From assembly GCA_021234155.1 (NCBI GenBank), contig JAJEKV010000025.1, forward strand, positions 12,627,654 through 12,691,653: a stretch of DNA of 64,000 bases, in the 5' to 3' direction. The stretch's first letter is position 1. Every line of letters starts with the position of its first letter. The position numbers were made by a program, and so were the translations under genes. Shown here one piece after another: positions 1 through 11,131 of this stretch. Origin of the DNA: Isoetes taiwanensis (taxonomy: Eukaryota; Streptophyta; Lycopodiopsida; Isoetales; Isoetaceae). The notes under the pieces are model-generated. The model had not been told where the DNA came from. It worked only from the letters and a program-made list of their open reading frames with translations, and did no database searches.

Positions 1-309
1 CGAGGGTAAGTTCTACACTTACAGCCAGCCTTAAAGCTCCACAAGTTGTTTGGTCACCTCTGCTAAAGCCTCGGTCACCTTTGTCAGGTCTGCCTTGACT
101 TCTAAAATCGAGAATCAACTTCTTCTTTTTTCTTTTCTTTATGCACGCACATAAATAGGGACGAAATGGTGAGATTCATAATGACCATCGATTGGTGGCA
201 TCGGGGGGTAAAAGGATCATGATGAAAGCTATGGTGTTTTTACGGTAGAATAGAAAACATTTTGGTCAATTCAGTGGTCTTGGCAAAACTTTGTAGATGG
301 AATCAAAAC

Positions 310-897
310 CTTAGCGGCTTGAATCTTGATAAGCTTCACCTGAATTTAAAGTGCGGAAGATAAGCCTTTAATGAAGGAGGATACCAAAAGAGTGTAGGAA
401 CGGTGGACTTGAACTTTTTGGCATCTATTCATGAAGGTACTAAATCTCTCCTTATCTTGGCTCACACTTTCACCTGCATAAATAGAAAATTTTGCAACTC
501 ATTAACAAGGTCTTTAGGAGCGGAGACGTTTTCCAAACTGTCCAAAAACTTGGTGACAAGGTCATCCCAAAAGTGGTTCCCATAAGCTTCTCATAAGTCA
601 CCAAGCACCAGCTTCACTTTCCTCTTTAAAACACTTTTCAATTGTGATAGCTTGCATCCTTTTTGAAGCCAAAATCCACAATAATAGTCTTCAAAGGCTT
701 TTAGAAAGGTATTAGCACTCATCTTTGGAATCAAAAAAGTAGGCAATGGGATAGGCATATTCAACTCAAACCCGATAAGGGCAAGCTTTGAAGTAATCCA
801 CTTGCAAAATTAGGGAAGAGGTCTATCTCTAAAGGGTTCTGAAGTCTCCGATCTTCCATTGGTTCTGTTCTGGCTGGAAACTTTTTGTTTTGGAGCC
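310..897 (-). pseudogene. Decayed Ty3/gypsy gag fragment
   Basis: On the minus strand a reading frame opens with an ATG at 897 (Met-Ala-Pro-Lys-Gln-Lys) and, with several frame changes, runs to about 310. The translation has the character of a retrotransposon Gag core: a Trp-Asp-Asp-Leu-Val-Thr-Lys-Phe-Leu segment near 580-550, then Lys-Asp-Leu-Val-Asn-Glu-Leu and a Gly-Glu-Ser-Val-Ser-Gln-Asp-Lys-Glu-Arg-Phe stretch near 480-440. This resembles the helical region in plant gypsy Gag where charged residues precede an E-R-F motif. No zinc knuckle or protease follows before the window edge, so the rest of the element, if present, lies to the left. On the same strand about 1.1 kb upstream (around 1998-2025) is a TGGCACCGTGAGCCC string that could be a primer-binding site, but I could not place an LTR boundary. 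Confidence 0.5.
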
Positions 898-2650
898 ATG
901 AGTTCGAAAATCCGGTAGATATCTCGGTAGAACCTCCAAAATGTTGACCCTAAACACGGCTTAAGGATCAACCACAAGGAACCAACTTGAGCTTTCACTC
1001 AAATTGGGGTTAGAACCTCCAGATCACTTAAGGTGATCAATCTATGCAAGCAAATTTCAATGATAAGTCCAAAACTTGAAGTTTTGTACCTTTCCCATTT
1101 CGAAATTGACACCTTTGTCAAAACAGGTTGTGGTATTAATATGCAAATCGATTTTTTGAGTCAACCAAATGTAGACTTAGTCGGAAAAGATGTAGGTACT
1201 CAATGGTAAAGCTTCGACCAAATCCCGAAATATAGTTTTGTGAGTTATTAGAGCTCAAAGTGATCAAAATTTGGTCAATAGCAGTCAAAATCTGAAAAAT
1301 GCAGTGATCGAGATTGGAATTTTGGAGTTGCCATACGAAGTTGTTGAGAATCTCCAAAGCAAATGTGCTTTAATGGTGATAAGGAATCTAGGCAAATGGT
1401 TGATTGTCATCCGGATAAGCAAAAGTAATTTTTGTGACCGGATTTGGCAAAATCTGATCAAGAATAGTCAAAACAGTGCAAAAATTTCTAACTCAAGTTA
1501 TGAGTGGGATTTTTGGATTTTCAAGGTATATAGGTTCCAGATACTTCAAGGATTGATGGCAAATGGATCAAAGGTAATGAAAAGTACTCGGGGATTTTCT
1601 ATAAAATTTTTGAACAGGGAAAAATTGTAAAGGATCATAACAGATAATTTCTTGGATAGGCATCAAATTTCATTGATAGGAATGTAAATCAATCATAATA
1701 ATGTTGGATAATAATAGTTCGGTACTTCAAAATCAACTTCAGGTCAATAAAAGTTTCAATAGATAATTTCCAACCAAATCTCTTGTGACTTGATTCGGGG
1801 AGTACTCGAGACTTCCAAAATCCTTCCAGTCATGCTCAAAGAATGATCACGGTAAGGTTTATGCGGCTTGGGCCTTCAAGAAAATTCCTTTGTCGAATCC
1901 ATGTTTTTATCTTAGTTTTCAAATGTTTGCTTAATCTTAGCCTTGATTGATGGGTTTATTCGGTTCATAAAGAGTGGGAAGATCAAAATAGGTAGGTTCC
2001 GAGGGCTCACGGTGCCAAATCCAGGATTCGAGGTGGAAGCAGAAATTTAGGGTTCTTGGCTGTATTTTCGAGAAATAGCGATACGATTTAAATTTTTGCC
2101 CGTATATCCATGGAATATCTTTGTATTTTTTATTTTTGCAAAAGCTAGGCCATGGTTTTAAAAGGTCACTTATAGAAAATTGAAAAGGTGGATCACTTTA
2201 GCAATGGCAACCCTAATTTTCTTTGGGAATATGCTAAGTCCTTGGGTATAATGGTCAAGAATATTCCATAAAGTATACAAGTGGCATGGCATAATGGTAA
2301 GGAATTGCAAAAAGGGTCTTGGCTAGGAAATTTGCAAAACAAATGTCATATGAAGTGGGAAAGTATAGGGGCAATGGGAGAATGTGGATGTAATGGAGAA
2401 AGGGAAATTTGGGTAAGGCAAAATAAGATAAAAGCAAGGGTAAAACAAAAAGGAGGGTATGGGTGTGGGAAGAAATGGCTAGAAAACCTCAATGGATAGA
2501 GATAGAATATGAACAATGATTGGAGGAGAATGGCTAAAGGGATAAAATCAAGCACCATGGGGTCTTCCAAACTCTTTGACTTCCAATCTTCAAAAATGTC
2601 TTCAAACTTCATAACCCGAAATCTTCTAGAGCATACTTTTTGACTAAGCA
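898..2650. other. Unassigned AT-rich region, possible leader/LTR of the gag relic
   Basis: No convincing coding sequence is visible on either strand; short ORFs here have low complexity and no recognisable motif. If the minus-strand gag relic is real, 898 to about 2000 would be its untranslated leader and the sequence to the right would include its 5-prime LTR, but no second LTR copy is in the window to prove this. Confidence 0.3.
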
Positions 2651-5600
2651 TTTTGACCTCAAATAAAGTACCTCATGTAAATTTGAACCTCGAGCACTTG
2701 TTGACCTGAAGAAGGAACATCCTTTGACCTCCATATCAATGTTAAATGCCAAGAGTCTTCCAAACTTTGACCTAGTCTTCTAAAGTAAATTGACCTAGTT
2801 TGAATGCATAGACCACAATTAGCATGTTGCCCTTTGGGGGCAACAGGCACTGCTTAGGAATCCCTTCTGAAGGTACATCTATTTCTATTTTCATTACATA
2901 ATTAGTTTGAGTGTACTTAGATGTAGTTAGTTTCCATCATGTATATAACTGTATTAGCATTTGATTTGGCGTGGTTTTGTCTTTACTGTAAAGAGAAAAT
3001 GTATTTGCTTCTGTTCTTTACATTTACATGTGCCACAAAGTGCTTTTTTGGAATTCCTTTACCGGGTGTATTAATAGGGTGTATTGCATATGGTACTTTG
3101 CATTTACATGTGATCAAAATGCATATGAATTTAGTATTTGACTTTCCTTTACATTCAATGTTGAATGATGTATTTGATAGGGTGTATTGATAAAATATTT
3201 TGTTCTTTACATTTTACATATGTTAAAATGCATTTGAATTTAGTATTTGGTTTTCCTTTACATTCGATAGCTATGCACACTAATGTACTTCTATTTTGTC
3301 GTTATATTATTAGCGAGAAAGTTTGCACAGAGTAAAAGCCTACTTGCATGTAATTAACATTTGTTCTGTTTTGATTTGCATCGATTGTTTTTCTTGATTT
3401 TTGCTTCTATCTACTCTACATCTCTCCTTGATTACGAATCAAATGTTTACATTTCTTATTTGCTTATGATCCCAATTGTGTCAATCTGAGGATATGGGTA
3501 GTATCAAGAAAGCAAGAAAGTAAAAACTAGATGCAACTAAACAATTCATGTTTAGGTGCACTATGCTTAAGTTCAATATAGCAAAATCTTATGTTGTAGG
3601 TGAAAAGAAGGATGTTGTTGGGAAGGGGTTGCATTTACCATGCTCGGACATCCCAATTCTTTGAACTGGCACAAAAGATCTTTGCGCTATCGATGTCGGA
3701 AGTCCATCCACATCTACATCACCTTTGAGAATTGCAACAACTCATAAACAATCGGTCTTGAGATTTGGAGACCGAGGGGTACTTGGATAAAACTTCGAAA
3801 TTGTGGAAGGTAGGGTGATTGCATTCTAATTACATTCCATTACATTAGGTTGCATATGTTGTAGTTAGAGTTCACTAATGTTCAATATTTTTCAGTGAGA
3901 GGTTGTTTTCCAAAAGAGATCCCAAATGTTGAAGCCGAAATATATTATTGCAAAGAACAAGGTGAAAGCCCGTAGTAATTCTCTCTCTTTTGGGGTTTTT
4001 TTTTTTTTTTTTGTATTTTGAAACTTACGTTGGCGTGTTTACGAGATAAAATTATCGAAGATGTTGGTGGCGACATTGAAAACAAATCATGAAGTCATGT
4101 TGTTGAAGTTCAAGTTGAGGAAAAATCTTGTTCTTTGGCGGTGGGTGTTTCTTTTTTTTGTCTTGCTTTCAAAACATTAGAATGAAGCACTTTCTTTACT
4201 TCGAGACTTGCGACGATTCAATCGATCTAGATGATGTTGAAGAAGCCTTGGAGATTGCAGCCAAGGCTACTACTAAATTTATGGTCAAAGGCGATGCAAA
4301 ACATCACGGAAAAAGAGAGTGCAAACCCGAGGAAACGGGGGACATCCACGCAAAATGGTAATTGCTAGCTTACATTTACTTAGTTATACTTCAGTAGCTT
4401 ATTAGATTTTACTGCGTTTTGCGTGTCTAAACCACCGAAAGCGAGATTGGAAGGTATCAATTTATGCTTTATTGTCATGGATCAATTGTTAATATGACAC
4501 TAACATCTTGGATCCGACAAATGAGAAATGATGACAAGGATAAACTTATGGAATTCACGCCATTCCATGCCATTCAAGAACTGTTATTTGGGGAAATGAA
4601 AGTGGTTGCATCGGCACGTAACAATTTTATGTGCAACTAACTCTAAAATGAGTAGCAGCAGTGGATCTTTATGGCGGATAATAACCTGGTTGTAACCGAA
4701 ATATTTGTTGCTATTTCTTGTCTCTAATGTTAACCTTAATATAATCCGGGCTTGCATGAGACATTGCCTTAGAGTGGAAGAGCAAAATCTTTTTATCCAC
4801 GCTTACAACTATATAAGGTTTAGAGAAGCTACCAGACAAAAGAAAGGTTGAATCAGTGAAGGATCACCCACCATCATTGAAATAGTGAAATCGGGGATGA
4901 AGGGATTGTGGTAGCTAAATGCCATCATATCCTTGCACCTATCCTTGAGAATGACCATTTTTGTCTTTGCTGTTTTTCGCTTTCGCACCATCGATTCAAG
5001 ATCCTACCGCACCGGCAATTCCGTCTTGAATCCTCTTACGGGTTATCACGGCGAGCGAAAAGCAATCAAAGGGTATGTAATACTTTAAGTTGTTGCTTTG
5101 CTTTTCTTCGCTATTTGATCTGTTAAATTTTGTGATATGTAGGTCGCACACACAAATGTTAACCCTATCGATCGGTCAAGTATCTAGAGTAAAGTCGATT
5201 TCATGAAGAGAAATAATGTTAATCGGATTCAACAAGTAGAGGTGCCAAGAGACCGGATTTAATATCATGTGGGTTGTATGTGATGGGATTTATGCACAAA
5301 TATGTTGAAGCTCTTGTCTCTGGTAGAGATATGGAAGTAAGTTGTATGCCTTCCCTTGTATGTACTGCATCTCATGTTCCTTTAAATATTTCTAACCTTA
5401 TTTATGGATGTCACAGATTACATCTAAATGGTTCTCTCATGAATACGCCCTGTCACGACGACAATTTCTAATAGATGCTTTGGTCACGCATTGTGATGCC
5501 AATCCGAAAGAACGTAGAAATCAGCAATCCTCTGATTTCTGATTTAAAGAAACTTCTGATTTCTGATTTATGATTGATGCACAGTAGAAGATACGAGAAC

Positions 5601-5900
5601 AGAATTTGAGCTGATCATGAGTCTGAGTATCTGATTTTGCAAGATGAACTATGTAACAGGCTTATATCTATATATTTTTTGTTCACATTTTTGTGAACAT
5701 TTCCTATCATAAGGAATGTGTAAATGACACTATGCTGAATAGTATACTACTGATAGTATACTTTATGACTATGTATAAGTTATAATTATGAATACAAAAA
5801 ACACCTTACCTCCAAAAAAAAAGTTGAAAAAAAAAGATTTCTGATTTTAAGAAGCCTTGTACCCTTTTTGGTCAATCAAAACAGTTACTTGATTGTTTCG
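2651..5900. other. Unrecognised AT-rich intergenic sequence
   Basis: I see no gene I can support. The stretch contains a T17 run (3996-4012), repeated TTTACATTC/GTATTTGA-type words around 3000-3270, and a few ORFs under 90 codons without recognisable domains. The 77-codon ORF at 4128-4361 contains an acidic, helix-prone segment (Asp-Asp-Val-Glu-Glu-Ala-Leu) but nothing diagnostic. Around 5670-5700 a short hairpin (TTGTTCACA / TGTGAACA) and nearby TAGTATAC repeats hint at a small decayed mobile element, without clear ends. Confidence 0.3.
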
Positions 5901-5924
5901 AGTGATATGTTTTGTGACCTTGTA

Positions 5925-6127
5925 CCACACCACACCCCTCCACCACACTCCACCACCACCACCACACCCCACCACCATAGTCCACCACACCACATCATGC
6001 CCACCACACACCACCACTACGGACACCACCACCACCACCCCCACCACCACACCCCACCACCACCACACACACCACCCACCAACCCCCACCACCACACTCC
6101 ACGACCACCACCCCCACCACCACACTC
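5925..6127. repeat. CCA/CAC-rich simple repeat
   Basis: About 200 bases consist almost entirely of CCA/CAC triplets with scattered substitutions. All three forward frames translate into His/Pro/Thr runs and the reverse frames into Gly/Val/Trp runs, so the apparent 90-100 codon ORFs here are composition artefacts. The block ends abruptly in ordinary sequence at about 6128. Confidence 0.9.
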
Positions 6128-6890
6128 CCGGTGGGATTTCCCCCCCTAAAATTCTCTTCAATTGAATGACCTTGCAATTGATCGTCCAATGGGAATGGCA
6201 ATCCGATCTCTCTTGGTTAATTTCGTTCTAACTAAAGGTATTTTTCCCGCTTCTCATTTTCCCCTTTCTTTTGTTCAATTTTTGCATGCACTTTTGTTGG
6301 TTAACCCCAACTTTCTGCAATGGTCTCTAATTGTCCGAAAAACCCTAAACATTTAGCATTCCTTCACGCATTCGCCAATCTTCCCGCTCGGGAGCGATCT
6401 TCTATCCTCCAAAATTTCTTTGCCCTTTCAAGAAAATCCTGCGGACACCATTCTCTTTGGAAATTTTGATAATGCGCTTCCCTCGTCTTTTGATATGGAC
6501 CCCATTACTCATGAAGTGCCCTTACGGGATAACCTTTTTCATGGATCCCGACCATAGAGGCATTCATCATCCTCTTAATCAGCCACTTTCAGTTCCTTTT
6601 CCTCTGGAATTGCAAGAAATCACCCTTAAATTGATGGGATGTGGAGTTTGGATGAGAGACTAAAGAGAACCGGATACCTCACCTCCAGGAACGGAAAATG
6701 GCCATTTACAATGGTATTCCCTTGAATCTTCCAGTTGTTCATTCTAAAATTGATGCTCTCTCTCATTCTGCTGTTATCATAAAAGTTCAGAAATGTGGCA
6801 TAAAGCTTGATAAATTGTGGGTTTAGGGTTTAAATGTTGTAGATTCTAACTTATTCCTTTCTGATGATCCTAGAATATCTTAACTTTCTG
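6128..6890. other. Unassigned region upstream of the interrupted ORF
   Basis: Several short forward ORFs occur, such as 6162-6356 and 6457-6663, none with a recognisable motif. Part of it may belong to the same decayed locus as the ORF that resumes at 7983, because frames are partly open up to the non-LTR insertion, but I cannot join them into one protein. Confidence 0.25.
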
Positions 6891-6926
6891 CATGGAGAAG
6901 GAAGAAGCAAATTTGACAACCTCTCT

Positions 6927-6939
6927 CATTTCAGTAATC
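6927..6939. repeat. Target-site duplication, left copy
   Basis: Thirteen bases identical to 7970-7982, immediately before the poly(T) tract of the non-LTR insertion. Confidence 0.8.
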
Positions 6940-7969
6940 TTTTTTTTTTTTTTTTTTTTTTTTTGAGAGAACGGAGTGTTTTTTATATTTATCAAAATAA
7001 GAAGTACAATGTTTCAAACATATAAAAGATTACTACAGGAGAAGCCTCAACATCTTCATCCTTTATGCGTAGAAACTTATTCTTTGCTCTGTAAGCTAAA
7101 ATATACATGAAGCGCATGATAATCTCCCATTTGGTAACCAGGATAGACAAGAAGATACTGGAAAAATAGCTCCCGAAGCTTTCTTTTACATATAGAAGAA
7201 CCAAAGCGGAAGATCTAGAACCACTGAACATAGAAGGAAGTACCATAATATGAAACCAGTTTAGTTGCTGCATTGTTGGGATGCAAAACAGTCAGCCTAA
7301 GTAGGCTAGACCCACTAGCCCAGCCGCCAAGACTCCTCCCAAAAGTCCGGTTTATGGTATAAAAGCTTCTTCCCTGCTCACCACGATGTCCCTAGCTTCG
7401 GCCCTAGACTGATCTCATTTCTGTACTTCGGATCCATTCTAATAATTCGAATTCCACAAAGACTTCATGATAAAAGCGGTTCCGATCTTATCATGAATAA
7501 CCCGAATCTTTCTTGCTAGTAAGAAAGAATGGGAAGAATAAATGACTGAAGTAGCCAACAATTTTCCAAGTTTTGTAAAGAAAGAACAGTACCAAATTTT
7601 ACGGGCCAAGAAACGCCTTTGTTCAAGAACTCACAAGATTTCATTCCACCTTATAAGCCGGTAGCTATTCCGGTGTAATCTTTGCAAGATGCAGGAAAGA
7701 TTATAATGCTAGGAGCATTAGAACGAAATACCACGTTAGTGGTTTACCTGAGATCAAGAAACCGCCCAGAAGATGCTTCAAAGGCCACAAATTCTTCAGC
7801 CGGTGATGAAAGATCCAGACCCAGAAAGATGTTTGCCCCCGATCCCCGCTAGCCGCTCAATCCTAGCGATACGTGAAATTGCGGCAGCGTTTTAAAGGTA
7901 GGAAGAAGGGCGGCCTCTCCCCGCCGTCGCCGCCTAGCCCTAGCGCCAAGAACTTCAACGGCCATCCCC
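6940..7969 (-). mobile_element. Non-LTR retroposon insertion (LINE/SINE or processed transcript)
   Basis: The left edge is a poly(T) tract to 6964, i.e. a poly(A) tail on the minus strand. The element is flanked by a perfect 13-bp direct repeat CATTTCAGTAATC (6927-6939 and 7970-7982), the hallmark of target-primed reverse transcription. Read on the minus strand it starts with a GC-rich, GGCGACGGCGGGG-type leader (7969 to about 7840), typical of a 5-prime UTR, and ends in an AT-rich 3-prime region. It is only about 1.0 kb and I find no reverse transcriptase, so it is either an internally deleted LINE or a retrotransposed transcript. The perfect target duplication suggests a fairly recent insertion. 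Confidence 0.75.
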
Positions 7970-7982
7970 CATTTCAGTAATC
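7970..7982. repeat. Target-site duplication, right copy
   Basis: Thirteen bases identical to 6927-6939, after the GC-rich 5-prime end of the minus-strand retroposon. Confidence 0.8.
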
Positions 7983-8365
7983 AAGTTCATGATCAGGTTA
8001 TGCAAAATGACATTGCGACATCTATGGAATCATATCTTATGAGAAGAGGTCATAGAAGATATAAAAAAGAAAGTGAAGATCTATGGGCTGCTATTTTCTG
8101 CAGAGAAGTTGTGCAGGTCCATTGCTTATGGTTCTTTTTATCAGTCAACAACTTCATTCTTTCTGAAGCACAGTTGACAAGATATAGATCAATGTATTAC
8201 AACCACAAGCTGCTTGCTGATCTCTATGGATTCTTGTTGATTCTTTTGGAGGACAAGGACAAATTCCGACTGTTTCACACTAACAACTGGTCCCTTGACC
8301 ATTATATCTTTGGATCAATTGATGCCTTCAACACTTACTTTAACTCTTTCTTTTCCGACACATGA

Positions 8366-8800
8366 TCGTCGACTGTTCTAGCTTACTTTTTTGGTGGATT
8401 ATCCTGTTGGCAGGTTAACATTTTTGGCAGATGCTTCAGATGCTTCAAGATGCATTTAAAGAAAAATACTCTGAACATATTTTCCTATTGGCTGCTGGTT
8501 ACCATATTTTGTTAGTGTGCAGATCATATTGCACCTTGAAATTCCTTGTTGGCTTTAATGTTTGTTTTGGTATGCTATTTCAGTAAAGACATACTTTGTT
8601 TTGCACTTTGCATTTTATAATTAATGACAAAAAATGTCATTAACTTGAGTTGCAAACTAAATACCAAAAACTTGAGTTGCAAACTAAACTTGAGTTGAAA
8701 CAGTTCTCATGAACTTGACTTGAGCTTTACAAAAAAATAGTTCTCATTAATAAAAAAGCTTTACAATTGAAACCCGGGATTAAAAAAATAGATCTAAAAA
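8366..8800. other. Non-coding AT-rich spacer with short repeats
   Basis: No ORF of note. Around 8643-8700 an AACTTGAGTTGCAAACTAAA-like word is repeated about three times with decay. Confidence 0.4.
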
Positions 8801-8804
8801 CTAA

Positions 8805-9248
8805 TCAGGGTTGGGGGGCCATCCTCAGCTCTATATGGAGGTCGTCCTCCATGGCATACATCTTCATTTCCAGAAGGCGCTCCTCGTCAGGGTAACCTCG
8901 ATCAACCCATTCGAGAACCCGGATTGAACAAACTGCTTGTGCCTCTGTGATAAGTTTCTCCACTTGTGGTGGAGTGAACAGCCACCATGTGGATGCCCTC
9001 CGATGAGGACCACCGGACTCGACCGAAATTTGGCGGTGAAGGAGGAGCAGCACAATAGCCGAGTACTCCTGCGAACTGTAGTTTTGAACCCGCCATTGAC
9101 CGGAATGGAATGGACGGAATGAAGCTGACCGAGGAAGAGGAAGATGGACGAATGAAGTGCCGGGGCAGAATTTTGGGAATAAAAAGGGATGTTTGCATGC
9201 ATACGATTTTGGGAATGAGGCGAAGAGGAAAGGGATGTTTGCATGCAT
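8805..9248 (-). CDS. Hypothetical protein (uncertain)
   Basis: A 147-codon minus-strand ORF. The C-terminal half (Gln-Val-Glu-Lys-Leu-Ile-Thr-Glu-Ala ... Glu-Glu-Arg-Leu-Leu-Glu-Met-Lys) looks like a charged amphipathic helix and is the most protein-like part. The N-terminal half contains two similar Cys-Lys-His-Pro-Phe segments encoded by a local duplication of a GGGATGTTTGCATGCAT word (about 9185-9250), which argues that this part may not be coding. I recognise no family. A C-terminal exon of a decayed gene is the likeliest interpretation. Confidence 0.3.
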   Translation of the reverse strand: MHANIPFLFASFPKSYACKHPFLFPKFCPGTSFVHLPLPRSASFRPFHSGQWRVQNYSSQEYSAIVLLLLHRQISVESGGPHRRASTWWLFTPPQVEKLITEAQAVCSIRVLEWVDRGYPDEERLLEMKMYAMEDDLHIELRMAPQP

Positions 9249-9840
9249 GCGATTTCACACCCTCGAGCCGAACTACCCACCTCAATATTTTTGCAAATGT
9301 AAAATGTATAGGTTGATCAATATATGAGACCAATTCCTTGGTATGCGCTAGCACAACCCTAACACAAAGTTAGCAATATCCCACATGCATACATCACAAA
9401 ATCGCGGCGCATATATAAATAGTGTTTTGTTTGCTTCATTGAAGAGTGTGGATAGAGAATAGATGATGAAAAGTTATGCCTCTCCGCTTGTAATCTTGAT
9501 TCTGAGGCCGGTGTGTCATGACTGTTCAAAATGTAATCCTCATCCACCCTTTTTTTAGTAATGGGCTCAAATATCCCACATGCATTCAATGTTCCACATG
9601 TTACCAAATCAACAATTGCCAAATCAACAAATGCCAAATGAATGGATTATGTTAAGGCATATTGTGTACCTATGCATATTGTGTTTAGTAAAGCGTGAGT
9701 CAACAATTTGAAAGTCGACAAGTGTGAATCACCCCCCTTTGTTACATGTTTGACTTTCATTGACCAACATGTTTGACATAACGGGAACTGCATAACAAGA
9801 TATTGGTAAAGTTCCCTTGGTAAAATGTATATGAGATCAA
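9249..9840. other. Unassigned intergenic sequence
   Basis: Short ORFs only, without motifs. No repeats or structural RNA that I can recognise. Confidence 0.3.
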
Positions 9841-9852
9841 TATAGAGATAAC

Positions 9853-10030
9853 AAGGAATATTCCTTATTACCTTGAAAGGAATATTTCTTATTGCATTGA
9901 AAGGAATATTCCTTAGTGCCTAGTTATCAGGAATATTCTTTATTACCTTCAAAGGAATATTCTTTAGTTTGTTTAAGTGCACCCATAGTTACAAGGAATA
10001 TTTCTTATTTCATTGAAAGGAATATTCCTC
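9853..10030. promoter_or_regulatory. Cluster of GGAATATTCC palindromes (P1BS-like)
   Basis: Five exact GAATATTC cores (9855, 9904, 9931, 9955, 10020) and two GAATATTT variants (about 9880 and 9995) sit within 175 bases, most inside a wider AAGGAATATTCCTT palindrome and separated by TATTACCTTGAA-like spacers. GAATATTC fits the consensus GNATATNC bound by PHR1-type MYB regulators of phosphate starvation in plants. The array lies about 110 bases before an ORF at 10141. It may be a degenerate tandem repeat whose unit happens to contain the motif, so regulatory function is inference. Confidence 0.45.
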
Positions 10031-10140
10031 ATTGAGTATAGCCCTTTCATTTGAGCTAGGCTTGTGGGATATATGCCAACAATAACCATTGGCCAATTGG
10101 GTCAGAAAAAGAGGACAGTGGGAAAGATTTTGAGAAAAGG

Positions 10141-10506
10141 ATGTTGATGTATTTTGGCAGAATGTCCAATCAGGTTAAGGAACAAATCATTGGCATGGTA
10201 CGAGCCATATCAGAAACAGGGGAGAAGGGAATAGACAGGGATAAAAATTCTTTTTTCACCTGTGGTGACTGGTTGATTCCGATGGCGGGAGGAGATCGAA
10301 CGACTAGATCACAATCCATATCCCCAATTCAAATGCAAACTCACCTGGCGCACCCGATTCTTGAGGAGATCAATGCCGAACAGGGAAACCAATTGAACAA
10401 AATCAAACGGAGAGGCAGTCACGAGTTCAGAGGTACTCCTATTCTTAAACATGCTTTTGTTCCTAATTTAACAATGTTGGAAGCATGGATCGAGCTATGG
10501 GAGTAG
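10141..10506 (+). CDS. Hypothetical protein, 121 codons
   Basis: An open frame starting Met-Leu-Met-Tyr-Phe-Gly-Arg, with mixed composition and no recognised domain. It overlaps the next ORF by 22 bases in another frame. Since a GT-rich donor-like site (AGAG|GTACTC near 10433) precedes the second ORF, the two could be exons of one spliced gene, but this cannot be decided by eye. Lying just downstream of the palindrome cluster, it could be its target gene. Confidence 0.3.
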   Translation: MLMYFGRMSNQVKEQIIGMVRAISETGEKGIDRDKNSFFTCGDWLIPMAGGDRTTRSQSISPIQMQTHLAHPILEEINAEQGNQLNKIKRRGSHEFRGTPILKHAFVPNLTMLEAWIELWE

Positions 10507-10823
10507 CAGTGGGCAAGGAGGATGAGGAATCCCAATTATCTCAAGCAGAACTAGAAAGTATTCTAATTCAACTTAAACAGGAAGTTGTGCATGCAAAAGC
10601 AATCAACAAAGTGCTGAAAAGGGCTGAGGTTTGGAGATTCAATAGCCTCAAACCATACTTTACCAATCTCTATCATAAATGGCAACAGAAGCGAGAAGCA
10701 CATGTCTTGCTTCTGTTAGATTTCACCAACTTCCAAACAGATGTCCTGGACACTCTTCTCACAATTTTCGGGAACAAGACCATTGCTGATCTCACACTGC
10801 AGGACCTTCTGGATGAATCCTGA
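10485..10823 (+). CDS. Hypothetical helical protein, 112 codons
   Basis: A Glu/Gln/Leu-rich ORF whose first half (Gln-Leu-Ser-Gln-Ala-Glu-Leu-Glu-Ser-Ile-Leu) has heptad-like spacing suggesting a coiled coil, followed by an aromatic segment with Tyr-His-Lys-Trp-Gln-Gln-Lys-Arg. It ends Leu-Leu-Asp-Glu-Ser. The family is not recognised. Overlap with the preceding frame suggests either a spliced gene or a small frameshift. Confidence 0.35.
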   Translation: MDRAMGVAVGKEDEESQLSQAELESILIQLKQEVVHAKAINKVLKRAEVWRFNSLKPYFTNLYHKWQQKREAHVLLLLDFTNFQTDVLDTLLTIFGNKTIADLTLQDLLDES

Positions 10824-11131
10824 GTCTTGAATCCCAATACCTTCTGCTTACAGTGTTTTTTACAGCTTGCACTAAGTATAACAGTCTTGGAACTATATAA
10901 ACAATATATTAATGTTTGTGTTTTAATCTGGTTCATGGATCCATTATAAGGACCATGACTTTTGGACAGTATGCTTTGACACAAAAATATTTTCTGATTA
11001 CATGAACATCACATTCTGATTACATTCAGTTTGCAAGTCCATGCCTTAGTGCATAGAAGTTACTTCAACAACAAGTTAATGTATTACAGAGATTCTACAA
11101 TCTCTGGCAAATTTCCCAGCAACATTTCATG
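10824..11131. other. Spacer between convergent frames
   Basis: AT-rich sequence between the forward hypothetical ORF and the stop codon of the minus-strand transposase-like gene; probably the 3-prime flanks of both. Nothing else seen. Confidence 0.35.

Larger units (their letters stand above)
6891..8365 (+). pseudogene. Hypothetical ORF split by a non-LTR insertion
   Basis: Removing the 6940-7982 insertion plus one copy of its target duplication joins the sequence starting Met-Glu-Lys-Glu-Gly-Arg at about 6891 in frame with the ORF that continues Gln-Val-His-Asp-Gln-Val-Met-Gln-Asn and ends at 8365. The joined frame is about 140 codons, open across the empty-site junction, which supports that it was coding-like before the insertion. 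The C-terminal part is rich in Leu, Phe and Tyr with a Ser-Phe-Phe-Ser-Asp-Thr end, and could be helical. An in-frame TAG sits shortly upstream, so the N-terminus may be an exon boundary. I do not recognise the protein family and infer no function. Confidence 0.4.

Noticed and set aside
4128-4361. 77-codon ORF as a real gene
   Set aside because: No homology I recognise, no supporting context and strongly AT-rich, T-run-containing surroundings.
5868-6201. His/Pro-rich or Gly/Val/Trp-rich ORFs of 68-104 codons
   Set aside because: Products of a CCA/CAC simple repeat, open in several frames on both strands.
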